24,585 nt of DNA from Isoetes engelmannii (taxonomy: Eukaryota > Streptophyta > Lycopodiopsida > Isoetales > Isoetaceae): positions 1 through 24,585 of the forward strand of contig JAANSK020199985.1 of NCBI GenBank assembly GCA_011763485.2, in the 5' to 3' direction. Position numbers and translations under genes: made by a program. Each line of letters opens with the position of its first letter. Within the stretch, counting starts at the first letter, position 1. The notes beneath the pieces are model-generated. The model saw nothing but the letters and a program-made list of their open reading frames with translations. It was not told the DNA's origin and searched no databases. Positions 10,640 through 20,565 of the stretch are shown piece after piece.

Positions 10640-12010
10640 ACAATCCCACGCGGCCTGCTTCCAACAAAATTGGGCATCGGGCTGCCAAGCGTACTATGGC
10701 TCGCTCTGCTCAGCCAAATACTAAAATAGTTGAATGCAAATCCAACCGTCCAAATGAAACCATGGTCCACAAAAAAACCCAAATCCAACAGACGACATAA
10801 TTTCCAACCAAAAAAAAGCAACACCCTACCTCCGAATAATTGGGAAACCTGCACTTCCCCTTTCCCCATGCTCCCCATTTCCTCCTCCCTTTGAGAACTC
10901 GTGCAATAAATCACCACATTCGTATGCAATTACATGTCATGCAATAAAACACCAGTGATTCGGATGCAATCACATGATCTCATTTGTCCATATTGGGCTT
11001 GATCCAATGTTGAAGACTTTCAGTATAACATTGTAAGAAAATAATGCAAGAAAATATTATCTGCCATTTGAACATTGCTTCCACATAGAAACACGACGAT
11101 TGACATTCTTAACTGATCCAGTACCGCTATAGCTAGGTAGAAGGATACAACATCTAGATAAAGGAAAGAGGCAAGACATTCTATCAATGGCATATGTAAG
11201 AGAGAATATGCACATCGCTTTACAGAAAACATTGAATAATCACTCTGGATAAAAAGGTGAGACATTCTATCGGCTTGAACATACGCAGGAGAGAATCTGC
11301 ACATCGCTTTACAGAAAACTTTGAATCTTAACTCTGGATAAAGGACACTACATTTCATCCATGGCCTTTTTTTGAGAAAAACAAAGAGCCTCTGAGTAAG
11401 GGATTGCTATCCCTGTAATTTGTTGTCAATCTCTCTCAATCCCTGTTCTCTCATCTCTAGCATGGTTGCGATTATGACCTTCGTATCCAGTCAGATACCT
11501 GTGCATAAGCAGAGGACGTTGTGTAATACGAACAAGATCTCTCTCACACCATGATGAGTCTTTGGTGTCTTTAAGCAAGCATAGGATAAACATACGTGCT
11601 GATATGCCCTTCCATAAAATGCCCATATCTCAGATCTGCACCTAGTCAAGCCTACTCTATAGACCACGCAGTGCAAATTTCGGCAATACACAGTTACACA
11701 ACTTTCAGGAGCACACGAATCTTAACCAAGACCGCTGCTTAAGCTTAGTATAAACAAGCAATTATCTTTAGCTTGGCTCTTCAAACTTCTACTAAACTTA
11801 TAACTGTAAAAAAGCCTCAACTCTAAAGGGATAAGACATCTGTAAATTACTCAGCAATTGTAAAATATATGCAGTACACGACAACCAAAAACCCTAGCAA
11901 GGTGTTTCATTCCATATGATCGTTCCATAAGTAGCACACAAAAATGGGACTTTCACATTTACAAAGCTATATACAGCAACCTTCTAAAGAATAACACCAA
12001 AACCGTATGT
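10640..12010. other. Spacer with no recognisable gene
   Basis: No coding similarity on either strand. The main structure is a diverged 86-base tandem pair at 11175-11345. The right part (about 11900-12111) is probably the 3' UTR and downstream flank of the PIMT gene, which is transcribed leftward. Confidence 0.5.
11175..11345. repeat. 86-bp tandem duplication, diverged
   Basis: Copy 1 starts at 11175 and copy 2 at 11261. Both begin GACATTCTATC and share GCACATCGCTTTACAGAAAAC and CTCTGGATAAA, with substitutions and small length changes between. Confidence 0.85.
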
Positions 12011-12011
12011 A

Positions 12012-12130
12012 TATATATACATGATGATCCCACAATTTAGCATGCCGTTGATAGCTGTGGAGCTCACCAAAAACGCCTATATATACATGATACAACTTTA
12101 GTTAGTATGTCCTAATAGCCGCGGAGCTGT
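12012..12130. repeat. Decayed 66-bp duplication at the PIMT 3' end
   Basis: TATATATACATGAT occurs at 12012 and 12078, and the following sequence aligns imperfectly (TTAG.ATG.C...ATAGC.G.GGAGCT). The copy at 12078-12130 includes the last PIMT codons and stop. The copy at 12012-12070 would lie in the 3' UTR. Confidence 0.55.
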
Positions 12131-14083
12131 GCATCACGACTTGTGAGTGGAACATATCTGACAGAACTTGCTGACCACTGGTTAAGTTTTCCATCCAGTC
12201 CTTTGTCAACCACCACGAGATCCTGAAAAACATCACCTACAGGAATCACCATTCGTCCACCAGGCTTTAACTGTTCCGTCAGGGCATGTGGTATTTTTGA
12301 TGCTGCTGCCCCCACATGAATAGCATCATATGGGGCATGTTCTGGCCACCCTTCTCGCCCATCTTGACAATATCCACAATGTAAAAAGGTCACATATAAA
12401 TTTCTTCGAATATATTCTCCATACATATATTCTGTATAGACTAAAAATTCCTTACCTCCTACATGCAAGGACAAGCAACCAGCTTCCAAAAGATGGGCTG
12501 CCTTGCTCCGTTTTACGTTCTTCAGTGACTGCGCAACAAGCTCTGGAATGTGCTCTACACCAACAGCACGACCTTGCTCACCAACCATCAAAGCAAATGC
12601 TGCACTTAGATATCCCGTTCCTGCGACAAAAGAAACATCAAATATCTTTCATAACATTCATTAATTCACTCCCCTCATTCCCTGCATAAATCTTATCTAT
12701 GACTATTATGCAGTCAACATTTATTGCATCTATGCCTTCCATTCCCTGCACAAATTCTATCTATGACTATTATCGAGTGAACATTTATTTGCACCTACGC
12801 TTTCCATGAATCTAACAGACAACTCTTATAGTAGTCTTTTACTACAACGTGAAATTAAAATTTCCCATTTTCTCGATAATAAAGACATCTTGTATTTTCT
12901 GGCCAAAGCATAATTCTTACTCTTATAACATCAACTTGCCTGAACCAACATCAAGAGCATGCATTCCAGGCTGAAGATGATTTTCTAGCAACTCAAGGCA
13001 GGCACCATGCATGTGTGGGGCAGATATTGTTGCATTATATCCAATTGGCATTGGGCTATCAACATAGGCCATTGACCCCTCTGGAACAAACAAACCTCGA
13101 TCAACGAGCTCCATGATTTCAACCACTTTTCTTGATTTTATAGCCCCACTTCGCTGCAGCATTTCAATAAGCCCCTTGTTGTCCTTGGCTTGAGCTCTCC
13201 AATAAAGCTGGAAAACAAAAAGAGTTAACCCATATCGAGTACTAATGCATAGTACGGATTTGCATGCATGATATCTATATGATACGTCGATCAGTTTGTC
13301 ACCAATACTAAAGCTACAGAAAAAGACATTACTTAACTGGAAATATAACAACCAAGAACACCATCAAGCAGGACACAGCAGCAATACCATGCTAGGTTGC
13401 ACGAAGGCTCTACCCATAATCCCTTAGGTGAGGTGATGCATTACGTGAACAAGAATGGGAGCAGCATTAAACAAAATTAGATTTGAAAAAAGATCAAATC
13501 ACTTACTGGCATAGGTAGAAATTCAAGCTCCACCCTATTTTCTGTGCATGGGGCAGGAACTTGTAAAAAAGAAGTTGCTCTAGAAATATTCATTGATTCG
13601 CAAAAACAGACTGACTTAGAGGTGATGAATAATGTACATAATCCAGAGAAAAACATGCCTTGTATGATATTCACAAGGTAATACTGATGCGTTCTAATCT
13701 ACAAACATAAAAGACAAAGATTAGACACTTTATATTATACTGGCTTCACGTATGCAACTGCAATTTGACAAAGCGAAACCCTACATTTAGTAATTTACCC
13801 CACAGAATCAGGAACGTATGACTAATGTTTCCGACTATTGTTTTCTCCTCACAGAGACCAAATAAATTCAAAATATACTGAAGGCCATGATAATTACCTC
13901 CATGGAGTGTAAGAACTGAGGTCTGCTGCCAGAGAATCCGGAGGCAAGGGTTTGAGGAACCCGATAAGAAGGCAAGAAAACCCTAGAATGAAAAACTGGA
14001 GCGAATAAGGATGTAGGGAGAGGGGTTGCGCGACGGAGTCCGACGGAGGAGCATCGAGCAGCTAACAATGTGGGCATGCACAT
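12112..14083 (-). CDS. PIMT: Protein-L-isoaspartate O-methyltransferase (four exons)
   Basis: The enzyme uses S-adenosylmethionine to methylate isoaspartyl residues in damaged proteins, starting their repair. I place exons at 14083-13898, 13207-12940, 12620-12456 and 12362-12112, which join in frame to 289 codons plus stop. Introns are 690 bases (GT-AG), 319 bases (GC-AG) and 93 bases (GT-AG). Family motifs, in order: DSPMPIGYNATISAPHMH at residues 112-129, the SAM-binding motif I LDVGSGTGYL at 147-156, VEHIPEL near 173-179, DAIHVGAA at 219-226, LKPGGRMVIPVG at 238-249, and the C-terminal SVRYVPLTSRDAQL. All match plant PIMTs. Typical cytosolic forms are about 230 residues. Here about 60 extra N-terminal residues are rich in Ser, Arg, Ala and Leu and poor in acidic residues, like an organelle transit peptide. 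Met61 lies at the exon 1/2 junction and aligns with the usual family start. A second in-frame ATG at 14077 could also be used. No disabling change is seen. Confidence 0.93.
12363..12455 (-). other. PIMT intron 3: 93 bases, no stop, multiple of three
   Basis: The donor GTAAGG begins at 12455 and the acceptor ends CAAG at 12363. Removal joins HVG to DGREGW, the arrangement in PIMTs generally, which proves it is an intron. Read through in frame it has no stop and adds 31 codons. Confidence 0.9.
12621..12939 (-). other. PIMT intron 2: GC-AG splice borders
   Basis: The donor reads CAG|GCAAGT (first intron base 12939) and the acceptor GTCGCAG ends at 12621. Joining gives LDVGS-G-TGYL, restoring the SAM-binding motif exactly. 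No GT nearby gives a correct join. Flanking bases otherwise match the strong consensus seen at GC donors. Confidence 0.88.
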
Positions 14084-14179
14084 TATTTTTTTTTGGCTCT
14101 GGTGTAAGGAAACTTTGCCATGGTCCTTAACATGAACGAAGACAAGTGGCAGAGATTGTATCTAAACATGTATATTTCG

Positions 14180-14185
14180 CACGTG
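14180..14185. promoter_or_regulatory. G-box (CACGTG) upstream of PIMT
   Basis: A palindromic CACGTG followed by GC lies about 97 bases upstream of the PIMT start codon. G-boxes bind plant bZIP/bHLH factors and often occur in stress- or ABA-responsive promoters, which would suit a repair enzyme. A single short site can occur by chance. Confidence 0.35.
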
Positions 14186-14210
14186 GCACATAATACATTT
14201 TGGAAAAATT

Positions 14211-14259
14211 CAGGCTTGATGGAGAGGGAATATTCAATATTCTTTCTCCATCAAGCCTG
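14211..14259. repeat. 24-bp near-perfect inverted repeat, 1-base spacer
   Basis: Arms 14211-14234 and 14236-14259 are complementary except at two adjacent positions, with a single C at 14235 between them. The outer 15 bases (CAGGCTTGATGGAGA) match perfectly. It lies about 130 bases upstream of the PIMT start codon. Confidence 0.95.
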
Positions 14260-14377
14260 CACGCCGTCCGTCACAAAATAAGATGGGTCAAACCCCATTT
14301 TACACATCACCCCATGATTATTGTTCAATGATATGCAAGTCAACGATTTCCTCGTGTTGACTTGGCCCAAACATATC

Positions 14378-14423
14378 AGATTACATATTAAAATATAGAA
14401 AGATTACATATTAAAATATAGAA
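14378..14423. repeat. 23-bp perfect tandem duplication
   Basis: AGATTACATATTAAAATATA followed by GAA occurs twice in direct succession (14378-14400 and 14401-14423) with no mismatch. Confidence 0.95.
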
Positions 14424-14758
14424 AATTTGAATCGCCTCTTCTTAATTACAAGAACATCAACTTGAACATTAAAAACACTTGAACACAGCAGCTCATGGAA
14501 AAGGTCAAAAAGCATGGGGAGTTTGAACCCCACCGATAGCAATCGGTCCCAGAATGCTTCACCTGGCATAATGGAAGGCCCCAAAGGGCCATACATTATG
14601 CCATGGAACTAATCCCATGCACATGATCAAGCACACCAATGCCAATGCATTTCTTTTTGAAGATTTTATCATGTTTTTTGTCTTTCTCATGCTTTTCACA
14701 GAGGCAAACATACATGCTTCACACAAACAATGGATGCAACTACAGATAACACAAAAAC

Positions 14759-15330
14759 TCAAAGTTCTACCTCATAGATTCGGACTCTCCAACAAGAAAA
14801 GGAATTCAGTTCGTGGTGATATTCAAGAACTGTGCATGCTTTCTTCTCAAACGGTCTAGTTGCTTCAACACCCTCAGTAGCAAAGCCCTCGCCAGACTCA
14901 TGTGGCACCTCAAAGCTTGCTTGCCTTTCCCTTGCTGTAACAGCAACCTCATCCCATTACATAGACCCTATGGTTTCCTCCAGCTCATGAAACAGGCGCC
15001 CAAGCTGGACGCGCAGCAAACGCATGGGAGCAGCCACTGTTTTAGCAAGTGTGTTGATATTCACAACACTAGTTAGCAATTCAGATGCCACATGGGAGCG
15101 CTCAGCTTAAGCAGATGCCACAGGAGCATGAGTGATGCCATTAGCTATGAGGTTGGGAATGGAAGCATGTGGGAGGCCATTGACTATCAGGCTAGGCACA
15201 GAGGGCGTGCTGGGAAGTGCAAGTTCAACTGGCCTCTCAGGAGGGGTGATGACCCCACAAATTCTTGTGGGCCATTCTCCACACTAGCTTCAGAAGGCAA
15301 ATGCACAGGCATTCTCTTGCAACACTAACC
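14759..15330 (-). pseudogene. Coding-like tract downstream of the HUH gene, function unknown
   Basis: On the minus strand, protein-like sequence can be followed through two or three frames. It starts near 15330 after a pyrimidine-rich stretch ending TTAG, passes a Pro/Ser/Ala-rich segment with an in-frame TAA, then LGRLFHELEETIGSM (about 15000), and finally a 64-codon open segment from 14953 to a TGA at 14759-14761 (DEVAVTARERQASFEVPHES...). No family is recognised. The position directly 3' of the HUH pseudogene on the same strand suggests either its C-terminal exon or a second protein of the same element. Frameshifts and a stop show that it is not functional as it stands. Confidence 0.35.
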
Positions 15331-15424
15331 CTCAAACATCATGAGTATACAACATAAACAAGAACATCACAAACAAAAACAATAACTTCAAATAACATAG
15401 ATAGGAATACAGCAGAACATGCCA

Positions 15425-16653
15425 TCAATTGACTGCCATTGTGTAATCCACACACTCTAGAGGAATGTATTCAGGTTGCTCAGACATCCCCTCCATGCCA
15501 GGTCCCACCTCAGGTCTGTACGCCTCATCACTGATATCAACAAACCCCTCATCCCCATCTCCAAGGCTGCAACCATCATCATAATACCCCTTTCTAGCTC
15601 TACCCATCCACTCGACGAATCGCATACCTGCGTGGATGTTAAAGATCACACAACAAACATCATTGGGCATGGCCTATGATGGATTCAGAGTAAGCCTCCA
15701 GGCTGCTTTAACTCGATGCTCTGAAATTAAAGCACAATTAGTGGGAAGTATCCATTGGCTAGACAATAAAAATTTCCCGGTCCTCAACATTCGACAAACA
15801 GTGTACACAAGAGAGGCAAATGTTTGCTTCCTGCCATGATATTGGACGAAATGATGAGCCTGATGTAAGAGGCTTTTATTGTACAACACCATAATACTTT
15901 TCAGATCAGCATCGTGCAACAAATAGAGATCTTTGCCCATCTCGATCTGCCTCTCAGTAACATTATAAAGGCACACTCTAAATGTGTCCTATTTTTCAAT
16001 GCCTTACAAATTAACAAAACACCAGCAGGCTTTTGAGTTCCCCACCCAAAAAACTTTTGTATGGCGGCATTAACAGCTCTAGGGGTTTTAAGTGTGCTTC
16101 TCAAGACTGCTTGGCAATGCAAATGGTCAAGGGTAGATCCCATTTCAAGGGCGGCAATGCCTGCAACAATTTCCTTCTTCATGTACTCAACCATACCATC
16201 AAACATCCTTAATGGGACATTAATCCCAGCATAACCTAAAGTACACTGACATCACGCAAACCAATCCCCTCATCCCTCGATTTGCCTTTCCTCTTATTCT
16301 TACCCTTTCCATTGCTACAGAAAATGCATCATCTAGATAAGAAAAATTGGCTTCAGGAGGCAAAACATGTTTATTAGACCTAGCTGCCTTCTTCATGCTT
16401 ATACCCTTACCAAGACCACCAGGGAAGCGAAGACCCACAAGGCCAGATTACAATTGCAGTTGCCACAGACCACAGTAAGCAAGTATGCATAGAGAATCGA
16501 TACCCCATTCAAATCAACAGACCCTAATTTAAACAAAGCACTCACCTGCAATTCCCACTCAACTGGAGCTACTCCTGGAGCATGTATCTTCTGCCCTTGT
16601 GCAAGGATCCGCCGCCCTTGAGCCATCCGGCAACATTGAGCCATGGCAAACAT
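15425..16653 (-). pseudogene. HUH (Rep-like) endonuclease pseudogene, Replitron-like
   Basis: HUH endonucleases nick single-stranded DNA through a catalytic Tyr and drive rolling-circle-type transposition or replication. The core is GYAGINVPLRMFDGMVEY, then ALEMGSTLDHLHCQAVL with the His-Leu-His metal-binding motif at 16117-16125, then TPRAVNAAIQKFFGWGTQKP and KALKNRTH. After a frameshift near 15975 it continues with VTERQIEMGKDLYLLHD, LLHQAHHFVQYH and RMLRTGKFLLSSQWILP. A TAG at 15674-15676 interrupts it, and the same frame resumes to a TGA at 15425-15427 with an acidic C-terminus. An upstream exon begins at an ATG (16653-16651) and ends at a strong donor CAG|GTGAGT (16546/16545). A Lys/Arg-rich NLS-like stretch precedes the core in a different frame. 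I could not find the Tyr-containing motif expected between KNRTH and NVTER; it may be deleted. The Replitron assignment is from memory of that family, not a search. Confidence 0.6.
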
Positions 16654-17780
16654 GTGGCCAAGCATCAGAAATAAGAAAATGTGCTCGAGGTCCACAATAG
16701 GAAACCCTACCCGTCGAAATTAACCAGAACCAATAAAAAACCAAAACCCCATATGCGCTGACATCAGATTTGTACCATATTTACATGCGAATATGCCCAA
16801 TAACCTTACTAAATCTTCTGTAATAAAATATCCTGGGAACATTTTGGGAACTTAATTGCTGGAGGGGCTTCAGGCAATAGTGAAAATTAAGATTCTTGGG
16901 CAGTATTGTATCATAAAGCGTATATTTTGTATCATTTGAGGAGTTTATTTCCTTTTAGATTATTTAAATTTCAATATTCTTTTTTGGTGTGTGTTAGATG
17001 GTTTTTGTGCCCATGGTGAGGGAAAAAAAAGGTGGATGTGATTTTCTTGGCCTAATTTCTAGGGCCTGGATAGGTTTCCACACCTCCTCCTATTTTTTTT
17101 GTGCAGAGCATGGGTGGTCTGGATAAGGGTAGGAGGGTCGGATTTTCGACAAACAGCCATGGCCTGTGAATCTATCGGATCAACGGGGCTTGCACGGTGC
17201 TGAGCATTTCCCTACAGTGATAGCCATAGCTTGTGAGGCCCTTCAATCCGGCTGCATATTCTAACTTACATGTTATTGCTTGATTTCAAAAGCTTTTGAA
17301 AGTTTTAGGTGGTCGATTGCTTTTTATTTCTTTTTTACATTTATTGGAAGGGTATGTTTAGGGAATTTAGCAAGGCCTTCCTTGTCCAATTAATGACTTT
17401 AAAATAAGTAGAGGAAGTCAGATTTTTGATAGATATGCAACACAACAACCTCTGTTTTTTTTCAGGAATAGATGGAATGTGAAGATGCAGTAGATCGGGA
17501 GGTGGAAGGCCTCCTCTGTTTCCGTCTTTGTTGTTTCTTGTTTGTACAAGGTTTCTGGTGAGGCCACTGAGCTTGAAGGTTCAAATCCTTCAGCCTGATT
17601 CGGGATTTTTTTTGTCCAAGTGTATTTCGTTTGCATATTATAGTTGACAAACATTTCTAAGGAGAAAACAACAGTTTGCTTTTCAACTCTAAAGGTTTTG
17701 TTGTTCTAGATGAGTTTAAGAGGGTTTGATACCTTCCAATCACTTTGGTTTCGAGAATTTCAATTAGACATAAGGTTGTT
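16654..17780. other. Spacer with no recognisable gene
   Basis: No supported gene. At 17567-17583 the sequence GAAGG-TTCAAAT-CCTTC forms a perfect T-arm-like hairpin (5-bp stem, 7-base loop) followed by a GCCTGA stretch, as in tRNA-derived SINE heads, but I find no matching acceptor stem or complete cloverleaf. Confidence 0.4.
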
Positions 17781-18240
17781 GCATGCAATTGGGGGTTATT
17801 GAAAATACATGCACATGATTTTGGCACCTGGAGGCTTTCTGACGTGTGTGTGAGAGCTAGAAACCACTCCAAAAGGGGAAAGTAGATATGGTGGAGAACA
17901 AGACAATGCTTTCATTTCAACATTCTGTAAGATATTGGCAAGCATTTGTATGATGGCAAAGGCGCATGCAATTGGGAGGCTATTGAAAATCCATGCACGT
18001 GATTCTTACACCTGGAGGCTTTTAGATGAGCGTCTATAAGCTAAGGGGCACTTCAAAAGGTGGGAAGCAGATTTGATGGAGAAGAAAATAATGCTACTAT
18101 TCTGTTCAACACTTTTAAGCAAGCATTTGTAAGGTGCCAAAGACTCGCCAATACATTGTTCGCAACATTGTGGCAGGTCATTCAAAGAACATGAGTGCTT
18201 TTTGTCTAGAGACTTTCAGACGAGTGTCCGAAATTGCAGT
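17781..18240. repeat. Diverged tandem repeats, period about 183-200 bp
   Basis: GCATGCAATTGGG.G..TATTGAAAAT.CATGCAC.TGATT starts at 17781 and again at 17964 (183 bases apart), each followed by CACCTGGAGGCTTT and, later, an AAGCATTTGTA motif. A third, more diverged unit from about 18175 keeps ATTCAAAGAACATGAGTG and TAGAGACTTTCAGACGAG. No coding sense is evident. Confidence 0.7.
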
Positions 18241-19726
18241 GGCACTTGACTACTTTCTGACACTCTCATGAAAGTTAATAGCTGGTTGTGACTAGCAATG
18301 TCAATCAATACTGAAGGATCTTTAGTTGCACCAGCTTCTATGGAAATGATGATAGACGGGGACGATCTCCTGCTAGCACAATACCAACCACCACCTACAC
18401 AACACAGATCCATCAAGGCAAGAAAGATTTTTGCTTTAAATAACAATAACCTCCATTCCAACTTGTGTGACGGGCTTGCCAAGCTGGCCTCTTGCGGCAG
18501 CTTGGGGTGCTAACCTCATACCATTGGTACAACCAACTAAGTTGTGTTGTAGTTGGAATCAATTAATTGAATTGAATTGAATGTCATCTACGGACCAAGC
18601 CATATCCTTGACAACTTAAGAACAACTTGAGGTAATGAATATAATCTCATTCAAATTCACAATCAAGAACACAGAAACATAGAATGCCATAGGCTTGTAT
18701 TACCCAATTGGATCTATATAGTAACTGCAATAGTCCAAAGGCCTATAATAGACAAATAATGCTCAAGTTTACAAAGAAATCATAAAAGCCTTGCTAAATG
18801 CACACAAGTTTAATTGAGATAAATTAAATTGAATTAAATTGTCCTCGAAGACTAAAAGGCATAGGGACCCAAATAACAGATATATTAATGTTCAGGATTA
18901 GAAAACCCTTGCCGAAGGACTTTCAAGGGTAAAACCTTACGAGTAATAAGCTTGCTGATAAAGTGTGCATTTGTTCATGTTATTGTCTTGATGAAGGACA
19001 CAATTGATCTCGTGTTCGGGAGATATGATACTAGTACCCCTTCTGAAGACATCCGCAACAACGCATCAGCACATGTAGTCGTTGGTTAGGCATAACCAAA
19101 CATATCGTGCCTTGGTAGACCTAAATGCTTGGCAATTTTAAAGAGTATGACACTCATCTTTAATGACTCTTAGGTCAGTTGGCAACATTGGCAGATCCTA
19201 TTTCTTGCTCTTCCTGATAGCTTAGGCTAGACTGCTAGATTTCTTAGATTTATGTATTTTTGATGTGATGGAATTTTCTAATCTTTTAGTTTACCATTAC
19301 GTTCATAATTATTATATACCTATACTTGTGCCACCTTGTGAAGAGGATGCTTGATTTGAATTTCGTGCTAAGTTGATTAGTTGTCTTTCATCATAGGAGG
19401 CAATAGGTGGATGGCTCATAGAAACGACATGCCTGGAACAAATGTTAACAGAAAATGTGTGATATTATTCTGTTTGTTGCACAATTGATATTATCATGCC
19501 TGTTGCACGATTATCTTATTGTATTTCCTAAAGCCCAAAACTTGTAATATCTCGTACAAGTGGGTTATTGCCATCAATGTCTCCATTTGCTATTATTTAC
19601 AAGATTCATTTAACATATTCTAAATGACCATCAAAGTGAGCAATTATTTACTTGTTTGTAGGCAAATTTTATTCTAGATTTAAGCCATTTTCACTTAATA
19701 AAATAATTGCATAAATTCATGCTACC
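18241..19726. other. Spacer with no convincing gene
   Basis: An open stretch at 18298-18513 (+) ends CDGLAKLAS, faintly like the C-terminal end of RNase H domains of LINEs (..AD.LAKLAS), and is followed by a short AATTG microsatellite at about 18556-18580. The match is too weak to call an element. The remaining sequence is AT-rich and shows nothing else. Confidence 0.4.
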
Positions 19727-20565
19727 TTAATGTCCAATGCCGCATACTCGAATAATGCCATCCGTGCAGCCACAGAACGAAGTTGCACCATTGAAGCTCC
19801 AATCTATCATTGTTCAATAAGGAATCTGGACCTTCTTGCTCATTTGCTCGCTGGTAACTCAGCCTTGATCTCAGAAATAACGCTCTTATTCTCCAAATCC
19901 AAAATCTTAACAATCTGTTGTGCTGCAGCACACATCCAATACCTATTTGGATGGAAACACAAATAGTGAATAATATTTCTTGCATCCAAAAAGTGTAATC
20001 TCTTTCCTTTTGCAACACCATCTTTTCTACCACTAGCACAAAGGGAGCTATCATAAGAAATCATTACAGCATTCACATAAAGGCTTAACTGGATTAGTAG
20101 TATCGTTGTTCAGTAAGGAATCTTGGCCTTCTTGCTCATTTGTTGCGCTGGTAACTCAGTCTTGATCTCAGAAACAACGCTCTTACTCTCCAAATCCAAA
20201 ATCTTAACAATCTGTTGTGTTGCAGCACACAACCAATACATGTTTGAACTAAAACACAAATAGTGAATAATATTTCCTGCATCCAAAAAGTATAATCTAT
20301 TTCCTTCGCCCAAATCCTTAAGCATTGCAACACCGTCTTTTTTACCACTAGCACAAAGGGAGCTATCAGGAGAAACTGTTACAGCATTCACATAAAGCCT
20401 TAACTGAATCCCAACCAACATAAACTATAATTGGATTAGTAGTAACAGGTGAAAATCGGACACCACTAACCTATCCACCATGAGCATCACCATCTTGGAT
20501 TGTGTACTTGCATTCACCAAGAGTATTCCACAACTTAATGGTCTTAGTTCCAGATACAGAAGCCA
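19727..20565 (-). pseudogene. RACK1: RACK1 WD40 pseudogene, 3' part with internal duplication
   Basis: RACK1 is a seven-bladed WD40 scaffold bound to the 40S ribosomal subunit. From 20565 leftward the sequence encodes [17 protein letters not shown], then a W-to-stop change in the HTEWVS motif (HGG*VS), FSP, then [57 protein letters not shown] and SEIK. All are close to plant RACK1 blades 4-7. This stretch is followed by a second copy of blades 5-7 (20100-19805), and only that copy continues into the true C-terminus (TDGIIRVCGIGH, stop at 19727-19729). Frameshifts and premature stops mark it as dead. The N-terminal part lies across the repeat array at 21591-21725. Confidence 0.9.
19805..20442. 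repeat. Tandem duplication of about 300 bp within RACK1 pseudogene
   Basis: Unit A is 19805-20100 (296 bases) and unit B 20101-20442 (342 bases). Both begin TATC.TTGTTCA.TAAGGAATC and end GGATTAGTAG. Unit A lacks about 20 bases around CCCAAATCCTTAAGCATTGC and about 23 bases near its right end that unit B keeps. Confidence 0.9.

Noticed and set aside
12330-12689. Plus-strand 119-codon open frame.
   Set aside because: It overlaps conserved PIMT exons on the other strand and has no recognisable domain.
13507-13559. Possible 53-base cryptic exon in PIMT intron 1 (acceptor ACAAG at 13560, donor GTAAGT at 13506).
   Set aside because: Both sites look usable, but inclusion shifts the frame between exons 1 and 2 and introduces stops. 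The direct exon 1-2 join is in frame and matches the family.
15092-15328. Plus-strand 78-codon open frame.
   Set aside because: It is the antisense of the minus-strand coding-like tract beside the HUH gene and shows no family resemblance.
17560-17595. tRNA gene suggested by a perfect T-arm-like hairpin.
   Set aside because: No matching acceptor, D or anticodon arms at the right distances. At best a SINE or tRNA fragment.
18298-18513. LINE RNase H C-terminus (CDGLAKLAS).
   Set aside because: Only one short motif matches, with no adjoining RT or RNase H blocks and no clear poly-A tail.
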